NCBI GenBank assembly: GCA_913054475.1
Contig: CAJXJF010000005.1
Span: forward strand, 1-49,904
Origin: an uncultured Nitratifractor sp.
GTDB taxonomy: Bacteria; Campylobacterota; Campylobacteria; Campylobacterales; Sulfurovaceae
Direction of reading: 5' to 3'
DNA length: 49,904 bases
The notes under the pieces are model-generated. The model was not told the DNA's origin. It searched no databases and saw only the letters and a list, made by a program, of their open reading frames with translations. The translations under genes and the position numbers were made by a program. Shown here piece after piece: positions 43,242-49,904 of this stretch (within the stretch, counting starts at the first letter, position 1; each line of letters starts with the position of its first letter).

Positions 43242-44462
43242 GTGTCTAAAAACACTCTAATCATAGGTGCAGGCGGAGTGGGTAATGTCGTGGCTTTCAA
43301 ATGTGCGATGAATGCCGATACTTTCGGCAATATCACACTCGCGAGCAGAACCCTTTCGAAGTGTAGGGAGATAGCCGACAATGTGCAGAAGAGGACGGGA
43401 GTGAAGATAGCGACGGCCCAAGTGGATGCGGACGATACGCAGGAGGTCGTCGAACTCATACGAGGATGCGAAGCGGATATCGTCATCAATGTCGCTCTTC
43501 CCTATCAGGATTTGACTATCATGGATGCCTGTATAGCTACGGGGACGGACTATCTCGATACGGCCAACTACGAACACCCCGACACGGCGAAATTCGAATA
43601 CAAGGAGCAGTGGGCCAGAGACGAAGCTTTCAGAAAGGCCGGCATCATGGGACTGCTGGGGAGTGGTTTCGATCCGGGGGTGACCAATCTCTTCGTCGCT
43701 TACGGCCTGAAACACTATTTCGACGAGATACACTATATCGATATCCTCGACTGCAACGCCGGAGACCACGGCTACCCCTTCGCCACCAATTTCAACCCTG
43801 AAATAAATATCAGAGAGGTGAACTCCAAAGGCAGATATTGGGAAGATGGGGAGTGGAAAGAGACCGAAGCGATGGAGATCAAAATGGTCTGGGACTACCC
43901 CGAAGTGGGGCCGAAAGATAGCTACCTGCTCTACCACGAAGAGGAGGAGTCTCTGGTAAAGAATATCCCCCACCTGAAGAGAATCAGATTCTGGATGACA
44001 TTTTCGCAGAGCTATCTGACCCATCTGAAGGTACTGGACAATGTGGGGATGACACGCATCGACCCTGTAGAGGTGGATGGGTGTGAAGTGGTGCCTCTGC
44101 ATCTGCTCAAAGCTCTTCTGCCCGATCCCGCCTCTCTCGGGCCTAGGACGAAGGGCAAGACCAATATCGGCGTCTTCCTCAGAGGTGTGAAGGATGGTGC
44201 GGAAAAAACGGTATATATCTATCAGGTGAGCGAGCACGAGAAGTGCTACGAAGAGGTGATGAGCCAGGCGGTGAGCTACACGACCGGTGTACCCGCCATG
44301 ATAGGGGCCAAACTGATGCTCGAGAGAGTATGGTACGAAAACGGGGTACACAATATCGAAGAGTTCGACCCCGACCCCTTCATGAAGGAGCTTGCGAGCC
44401 AGGGTCTGCCCTGGAAGGTGATGGAGCTCGAGCCCGGAGAGACTCTCGAGGTTTCGGGGTGA
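43242..44462 (+). CDS. Carboxynorspermidine/carboxyspermidine dehydrogenase (saccharopine-dehydrogenase family)
   Basis: A 406-residue NADP-linked enzyme that reductively condenses aspartate semialdehyde with putrescine (or diaminopropane), the route to spermidine in Campylobacterota. N-terminal Rossmann IIGAGGVGNVVAFKC and DADDTQEVVELI are present, then NVALPYQDLTIMDAC, TDYLDTANYEHPD, GSGFDPGVTNLFVAY and YTTGVPAMIGAKLM, matching Lys1-like CANSDH. The GTG start follows AGGAGG. The partner decarboxylase (CANSDC) is not in the window. Monocistronic. Confidence 0.88.
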   Translation: MSKNTLIIGAGGVGNVVAFKCAMNADTFGNITLASRTLSKCREIADNVQKRTGVKIATAQVDADDTQEVVELIRGCEADIVINVALPYQDLTIMDACIATGTDYLDTANYEHPDTAKFEYKEQWARDEAFRKAGIMGLLGSGFDPGVTNLFVAYGLKHYFDEIHYIDILDCNAGDHGYPFATNFNPEINIREVNSKGRYWEDGEWKETEAMEIKMVWDYPEVGPKDSYLLYHEEEESLVKNIPHLKRIRFWMTFSQSYLTHLKVLDNVGMTRIDPVEVDGCEVVPLHLLKALLPDPASLGPRTKGKTNIGVFLRGVKDGAEKTVYIYQVSEHEKCYEEVMSQAVSYTTGVPAMIGAKLMLERVWYENGVHNIEEFDPDPFMKELASQGLPWKVMELEPGETLEVSG

Positions 44463-44769
44463 TATCTCCCCTCCCGATATTCTTGAAAATAGCCGTGTCG
44501 GCCAATATTGTGGGAGAGTTGTAGATATTAAGTTTCAAACTTCAGGATACTGGGAGCAACAGTGACTTCGGTGGCTGGAAGGCTATAGATAGCTTCAAGA
44601 TAGTCAGATTCCAACAATCGCGCTATCCGTCCTTTTCGCGGATAGCTCTATGAATATGACCTTCCGAAGAGACTCTTCTTAATCTTTCCTTAGATATATT
44701 CAGTATTTATAAGATTTTTCAAAGACTATTCGAGTGATAATATAAGTAAGATAGCGGGAGGAGGATAGA
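44463..44769. other. Leader of the large NHL/FN3 gene, with one hairpin
   Basis: No gene of convincing size is seen in these 307 bases. A perfect eight-base hairpin, GCTATCCG (44622-44629) and CGGATAGC (44639-44646), has no T-run after it. AT-rich sequence around 44680-44750 is a likely promoter zone. A short frame from 44529 to about 44650 encodes 40 residues but has no start signal. Confidence 0.4.
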
Positions 44770-47700
44770 ATGCGTAGCTTTATGAAAAAAAATATTTTCA
44801 AAATGGTGTTGGTACTGTTTCTGGGTATATCTTTCGCGCAGAGCCGGGACTTTCAGGTATGGGTGCCCGACGAGAGTGAAAATCCGGCGATGAGTGCCGT
44901 GGTGGATGTGGCGCTATCGGGGGATGGAACGCTATATGTCCTTTTGCCTTGCAATGTAAAACATCTCGATAGCAACGGCTCTCTCATAGGGGAGTGGGGA
45001 AGCTGTGGCGATGCCGATGGAGAGTTCGCTTCCGCCGGAGGTATTGCGGTGGGAGGAGACGGTAGTGTATATCTAAGCGATACTCTTACTTGTACGATTC
45101 AGAAATTCGATGGCGACGGCAACTTTATAAAAAAATGGGGAGTTCAGGGAGATGGAGACGGTCAATTCAACTCTCCTGCGGGAATCGCCATAGATGCGGA
45201 AGGAAAGATTTTCGTAGTCGATTCCGGTAACGACAGAATCCAGAAATTCGACAGCGACGGCAACTTTATAAAAAAATGGGGAGTTCAGGGAGATGGAGAC
45301 GGTCAATTCAACTCTCCTGCGGGAATCGCCATAGATGCGGAAGGAAAGATTTTCGTAGTCGATTCCGGTAACGACAGAATCCAGAAATTCGACAGCGATG
45401 GCAACTTTATAAAAAAATGGGGAGTTCACGGAGATGGAGACGGTCAATTCGACTCTCCGTATGGTATAGATATCGATTCCGACGGATATCTATTCGTTTC
45501 GGATGTGAACAACAACAGAATCCAGAAATTCGACAGCGACGGAGCTTTCGTATTGAAATGGGGCAGTGTCGGAAGAGATGACGGAGAGTTTATATTTCTG
45601 AGGAATCTTGCTGTTGACAGCGACGGAAATGTATATGTGGCGGATTCTGGTAACGACAGAATCCAGAAATTCGACAGCGACGGCAACTTTAGGAGGAGAT
45701 GGGGTTCGCATGGATACGATGAGGGTCTATTCGATGACCCTACCGGTATCGCAATCGATAGGGAGGAGAGAGTATATGCGGTGGATACATTCAATTGTAG
45801 AGTGGAGAAATTCGATATAGATGGGACTTTCCTCTTGAAATGGGGAGAGTGCGGATTGGGTGATGGAGAGTTCACCGAACCCTACGCAGTAGCTACGGAT
45901 ACCCAGGGCGATATCTATGTGAGCGATAGGGGTAAGAATATAGTACAGAAGTTCGACAACGAAGGAAACTTTTTGCTCAAATGGGGCAGTACGGGCAACA
46001 GCGAGGGTGAGTTCGATAGAGTTTCTGGCATAGCAGTGGATGGTAACGACTCTATCTATGTGGCCGATTTTTCCAACAATAGAATCCAAAAATTCGACAG
46101 TGACGGTAACTTCATTTTGCAATGGGGGACTCAAGGAAGCGGAGACGGTGAGTTCGACGGTCCCAAAGGTGTCGCCATAGACAGTGATGGTTATGTCTAT
46201 GTAACGGACAGTGTCAACTGTAGAGTTCAAAAATTCGATAGCGACGGCAATTTCATCATGAAGTGGGGAAGCGAAGGGAGTGGAGATGGTGAGTTTATCA
46301 ATCCGGGATTTATAACGGTCGATAAAGAGAATAATATATGGGTTGCGGATAGTGAGAGTGGGAGAGTGCAGGAGTTCGATAAAAACGGAAACTTCATCGA
46401 AGCCTGGAAAGAGAAGGGAGCCGCGAACGGACAGTTCGAGTTTCCGGCAGGTTTGGTTGCGGATAGTGAAAATACGATATATCTCGTAGATAGAGGCAAC
46501 AATCGGATTCAGCGCATGCCTATGCCGCCTGTAGAAGCGACTGTGACTCTGAAAAATGTCAATCTCTCGGAGCACAATATAAGCGCCATTCGTATTGTCG
46601 AGGCCGCAGGAGAGAATGAAATAGCCAAATTCGACAATATAGAGAATGGTGACAACAATTTTCACTACAAAGTCAAGAGTGGTACCCCCGTCTATATAGA
46701 AGCTATTGTGAGCAATAATGCCGAGAGCAAGAGTTGGTATTACGATTTTAAACACAACGCTTTTGTAAACGAAAGAGACGGGGGAATCTCCTTCTATAAG
46801 AGGGTGGATTTCGACAACGATACGATGGAAGCGGATGCGGGTGTATGGATGGAGAGAGAGTACGACTATCCTCCGCAATTGCATATAGTGGAAGGTGGTT
46901 TCGATGCGATAGGGTGGATAGAGATACTTCAGCCTTCACAGCTTGCAATCGATTCGGCCAGAAATATACTCTTCACATCTTTCTACGATGTAGAGAACGA
47001 CAATAGCGGAATAGAGGTGCTCGACTTCAGTGACCCTGCCAATATCAGCAGAATTTCTTCGATAGAGGAGAGTCAAAATGGAGTGAGGGATATGCTACTC
47101 TCTTCGTGTGGGAAGAGGCTATATGTCACGAGGGAGTCGGGCTTCTATATATATGATGTGAACAATACCTCGTCCATCTCCGAAATAGGTAGAGCGTTCG
47201 ATAGCGATTACGATCTCTACGAAATGGCATACGATCCTCGCAAGAGTATCGTATATATTCTGGGTAATCCATCTTCCGACAGTACGGAACAGCACATATA
47301 TGTCATGGATGTGAGCGACCCTTCCAGTATCACGAAGCTCTCTACAATAGATTTGAACACAAGCAACTACTACGAGCATATCTATTTCGATTCGGATACT
47401 CTCTATGTGATGAGTGAGAGTGTGGAAGCATCCACATACGATGTGAGCGATCCATCCTCCCCGAGAGAATTGGATTTTCATCCGGCACTGAGCGAAATGG
47501 TGGTTTCCGAGGATGGAGACTACTTCTACGGTGTAGGGATAGTGGACGGTTACGGTATGAGAGAGATAGGGGTTATGCGTGCCGATACCCTCGAATGGGA
47601 AGATAGTATGGAGCTGGGGGATGCGAATCATCTTTCTATGAGTGTGGATGCGGATGAAAAGTTCATGTATGTTGATGATGGAAACGGACTCATAATGAAA

Positions 47701-49904
47701 ATTTCACTCGAAGATAGAGCGAATATCCATGTAGAAGATTATATCCATATACATTCCCAAAACGAAAATATAGATATGCCGCTAAACGAAAGTGGAGAGT
47801 ATATCTTCACTCCCGAGCCCTCCGGCAACAGAGTGTCGGCACATATCGTGCGCGAGAGCCAGCTCTTTCATAGCGATATAGAGAGTGCGGTGGATGGTTT
47901 TTACGAGCTCGACAGATTCAGGCTCGACAGAAGTGACGACTATCTATATTTCGCTGGTCTTAGCGATGATTGGGAGAATGGTTCCATAGCCCGTGTGGAG
48001 CTTTCGGATGCGAGTGTAGAGAGAGTCATAGATGTCGATTTCGGAGATTTCAGTATGCTCACCGCCTTTAGTGTAATAGACGATGAGACCTTTGCAGTGA
48101 CTTCGGAGAGCTGTATGATGGGCTTTATTGATGAAACGGGCGATGTTGTAGATAAGCTCTTCTCTTGTCCCGAAGAAGGGAAGCTTACCGCCCTTACATC
48201 GTCTGCCGCTACGATGCTGGCATATTATGCCTATGAAGACCCGAATGGAAACGAATATATAGGTGTCTTCAATGAGAGCGAAGAACTCTCTCTTGTGCAA
48301 ATCGGAGCAGAAGAGAGTTTCGACAGCGTCAATGCCCTGTATGTAGATGAGGCTCGCAGCATCCTGTATGCGGGAAGCGGTGAGAGACTCTATGTAATAG
48401 AGCTCTCCAACCCGTATCACCCTGTAGTACTGGCCGATATAGCGCTGGAGAATATTGCGGATATAGATATGGCACCTTCGGATGATATTCTATATATCCT
48501 CTCCAGTAATGCAGTAGGTGGCTCTGGAGATTCGATGGGTGCAACAAGTACGATAAGTATCGTGGATGTAAGCGATCCGAGCAATCCGAGCAAGGTGGAC
48601 GAGTATAGCGTGCCCGAAGAGAACGAAAGAAGAGTGGAGGGAAGCCCCGACCCATATAAGCTTTTTAGCGGGGGCTACAAAAATCTCTTTATCAGCGATC
48701 CTACCCCCTCTCATTCCATTCCAGATTACAAAATAAACTACTACCGTAACAGTGATTTTCTGTTCTTGCGTGACAAATGGAAGATAGCGATGGTGCAAAC
48801 GAGAGAGGATGCGAACGGTGCGAGCTACAGGCTTAGATATTTCGATGCCGTTCCTAGGCTCTATCTGGCGCAAGGCTTCGGAAATTACACCATATCTCTC
48901 CACCTCTGGGATAGAGAGCATGAGACTCTTACGGTAAATACGAAGAGTTCGGATGAGAGCATATTCAGTGTTGCATCCGGGGATGGAGAGTACGATGCGG
49001 CCACATATGAGAGTGGAGATATAAATATAACTATCGAAGAGGGTGACTCTACGGGTCTCTCCAGACTCGATATAGAGCTGAGTGATGAAAACGGCAAAAT
49101 GGTGCGGAGTGCTCTTGATATAGTGGTCTATTCCATTCTCGAGCCCAGCCTTCCGCCTGCTGCTCCGAGCGATTTCGAAGCGACTGAGATAAACAGTACA
49201 AGTGTCACTTTGGAGTGGAAAGACAATGCCGACGATGAGAAGGGTTTCAACCTCTATAGAAGTGAAGAGGGGGGCGATTTCGTAGAGCTCAACAACACCA
49301 TCGAAGCTGATAGCGAAAGCTATGTGGACAATACTGTAGAACCGGGCAAATCGTATAGATACAAGCTGGTATCCGACAAGGATTGTCTGGAGTCCGACCC
49401 TGTATATACGGATGTGCAGACACCCGAGGAGCTGCCGGCCGCACCTACGGATTTGAGTGCCGACAGGGTGGAAGCCTACAGGGTAGAGCTCAGCTGGGTG
49501 GACAATGCCGACAACGAAGATGGTTTCAATCTCTATAGGAGTGAAAACGGCGGTGAGTTTGTAGAGATAAACAACACTATCGAAGCCGATACACAGAGCT
49601 ATATAGATGAAACGGTCCAACCCGATACCAACTATACATATAGAATAGTGGCGGACAACAGTGCCGGCGAGTCCAATGCCTCGGAGGTCTCCGTGAGCAC
49701 TCCAGATATACCGCCGAAAGCTCCCGAAAATTTCCGGGCAACGAGTGTCTCTTCTCATAGTGTCACACTGGAGTGGAGCGATACGGATAGAGAGAAGGGC
49801 TACCGTATCTACAGAGACGGCAGTGTTGTCAGCGGCGATTTGCCTGCCGACAGCACTTCGTTTACGGATGATAGTGTCGAGGAAAACACGACTTACAAGT
49901 ATGT
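44770..49904 (+). CDS. Giant exported NHL-repeat, LVIVD-like and fibronectin type III protein (partial)
   Basis: An open frame of at least 1711 residues without a stop before the window end. GGAGGAGG stands six bases before ATG 44770. A signal peptide (FKMVLVLFLGISFAQS) leads the chain. Residues about 40-580 form around eleven NHL beta-propeller repeats of 47 residues, with the motif VDSGNDRIQKFDSDGNF. Residues about 700-1300 carry looser propeller repeats like VMDVSDPSSITKL and VIELSNPYHPVV (LVIVD type). A beta domain near 1380-1450 is followed by three fibronectin type III domains from about 1460 (SVTLEWKDNADDEKGFNLYR and similar). Many acidic residues and few Lys/Arg. Likely a secreted or surface adhesion protein; function is not assignable. 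Confidence 0.85.
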   Translation, partial: MRSFMKKNIFKMVLVLFLGISFAQSRDFQVWVPDESENPAMSAVVDVALSGDGTLYVLLPCNVKHLDSNGSLIGEWGSCGDADGEFASAGGIAVGGDGSVYLSDTLTCTIQKFDGDGNFIKKWGVQGDGDGQFNSPAGIAIDAEGKIFVVDSGNDRIQKFDSDGNFIKKWGVQGDGDGQFNSPAGIAIDAEGKIFVVDSGNDRIQKFDSDGNFIKKWGVHGDGDGQFDSPYGIDIDSDGYLFVSDVNNNRIQKFDSDGAFVLKWGSVGRDDGEFIFLRNLAVDSDGNVYVADSGNDRIQKFDSDGNFRRRWGSHGYDEGLFDDPTGIAIDREERVYAVDTFNCRVEKFDIDGTFLLKWGECGLGDGEFTEPYAVATDTQGDIYVSDRGKNIVQKFDNEGNFLLKWGSTGNSEGEFDRVSGIAVDGNDSIYVADFSNNRIQKFDSDGNFILQWGTQGSGDGEFDGPKGVAIDSDGYVYVTDSVNCRVQKFDSDGNFIMKWGSEGSGDGEFINPGFITVDKENNIWVADSESGRVQEFDKNGNFIEAWKEKGAANGQFEFPAGLVADSENTIYLVDRGNNRIQRMPMPPVEATVTLKNVNLSEHNISAIRIVEAAGENEIAKFDNIENGDNNFHYKVKSGTPVYIEAIVSNNAESKSWYYDFKHNAFVNERDGGISFYKRVDFDNDTMEADAGVWMEREYDYPPQLHIVEGGFDAIGWIEILQPSQLAIDSARNILFTSFYDVENDNSGIEVLDFSDPANISRISSIEESQNGVRDMLLSSCGKRLYVTRESGFYIYDVNNTSSISEIGRAFDSDYDLYEMAYDPRKSIVYILGNPSSDSTEQHIYVMDVSDPSSITKLSTIDLNTSNYYEHIYFDSDTLYVMSESVEASTYDVSDPSSPRELDFHPALSEMVVSEDGDYFYGVGIVDGYGMREIGVMRADTLEWEDSMELGDANHLSMSVDADEKFMYVDDGNGLIMKISLEDRANIHVEDYIHIHSQNENIDMPLNESGEYIFTPEPSGNRVSAHIVRESQLFHSDIESAVDGFYELDRFRLDRSDDYLYFAGLSDDWENGSIARVELSDASVERVIDVDFGDFSMLTAFSVIDDETFAVTSESCMMGFIDETGDVVDKLFSCPEEGKLTALTSSAATMLAYYAYEDPNGNEYIGVFNESEELSLVQIGAEESFDSVNALYVDEARSILYAGSGERLYVIELSNPYHPVVLADIALENIADIDMAPSDDILYILSSNAVGGSGDSMGATSTISIVDVSDPSNPSKVDEYSVPEENERRVEGSPDPYKLFSGGYKNLFISDPTPSHSIPDYKINYYRNSDFLFLRDKWKIAMVQTREDANGASYRLRYFDAVPRLYLAQGFGNYTISLHLWDREHETLTVNTKSSDESIFSVASGDGEYDAATYESGDINITIEEGDSTGLSRLDIELSDENGKMVRSALDIVVYSILEPSLPPAAPSDFEATEINSTSVTLEWKDNADDEKGFNLYRSEEGGDFVELNNTIEADSESYVDNTVEPGKSYRYKLVSDKDCLESDPVYTDVQTPEELPAAPTDLSADRVEAYRVELSWVDNADNEDGFNLYRSENGGEFVEINNTIEADTQSYIDETVQPDTNYTYRIVADNSAGESNASEVSVSTPDIPPKAPENFRATSVSSHSVTLEWSDTDREKGYRIYRDGSVVSGDLPADSTSFTDDSVEENTTYKY
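45113..45398 (+). repeat. Perfect 141-bp tandem duplication inside the NHL gene
   Basis: The 145 bases at 45113-45257 are identical to those at 45254-45398, a tandem unit of 141 bases (47 residues, one NHL blade). A third, diverged copy follows from about 45382. Identity at silent positions shows recent duplication or gene conversion, unlike the older NHL blades downstream, which match only in protein. Confidence 0.85.

Noticed and set aside
45727-49758. Long minus-strand open frames (385 and 422 residues) under the giant gene
   Set aside because: They mirror the codon pattern of the plus-strand repeats, have no ribosome-binding sites and no recognisable domains; the plus-strand frame is continuous with clear domains.

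Overview
The window looks like a chromosomal piece of a Campylobacterota (Epsilonproteobacteria) chemolithotroph. The evidence is the gene set: type II DAHP synthase, a CbpA-type DnaJ with HspR, an ArsRS-like two-component pair, a carboxynorspermidine-type dehydrogenase, an aroC-rnc-rnhA block as I recall it from Helicobacter, CmoA and zinc ABC genes. Genes are packed in short overlapping operons. The core genes strongly favour AGA/AGG for Arg and ATA/ATC for Ile. I saw no rRNA, tRNA or CRISPR array.

Layout. Positions 1-3618 are accessory DNA: a hairpin, a decayed gene end, then a two-gene operon of a RecQ-type helicase fused to a phosphoribosyltransferase (broken by a one-base frameshift) and a DprA-like protein. 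From 3.7 to 15.9 kb is core: nitroreductase, a znuABC operon ending in an MgtC/DUF4010 membrane protein, an ABC1-family kinase with a phasin-like partner, a two-component system, DAHP synthase, cmoA, a DUF1439 lipoprotein and a LolD-like ATPase. From 16 to 25 kb come purH, cbpA-hspR, an Fe-S oxidoreductase, an orphan sensor kinase and leuC-uracil-DNA glycosylase-arsC. From 25 to 27.8 kb a TetR regulator precedes an unusual cytoplasmic [NiFe] hydrogenase. From 28 to 32.3 kb a minus-strand operon reads TPR protein, rnhA, rnc, aroC, glycosyltransferase.

From 32.3 to 37.7 kb is a tetrapyrrole block. A minus-strand operon of small cytochrome c, nirF, nirJ and uroporphyrinogen-III methyltransferase lies divergent from a sirohaem sulfite/nitrite reductase. 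An FNR/Dnr-type site sits about 41 bases upstream of the predicted start of the minus-strand operon. A 62-residue peptide gene of unknown role adjoins it. From 37.8 to 39.8 kb is a Septu (PtuA-PtuB) defence module with foreign-looking codon use, inserted next to htpG. From 40 to 44.5 kb lie htpG, an ElyC/SanA-like protein, a small membrane protein and the carboxynorspermidine dehydrogenase. From 44.77 kb to the end runs a very large exported protein with about eleven NHL repeats, LVIVD-like repeats and three fibronectin type III domains; it is still open at the window edge.

The most interesting points are the RecQ-PRTase/DprA pair, which looks like a helicase-fused relative of ShosTA; the hydrogenase with an altered proximal-cluster motif and no C-terminal extension; the haem d1/sirohaem block with its promoter architecture; an 11-base-phased TGTGAA operator array upstream of the DAHP synthase; and the 62-residue peptide.
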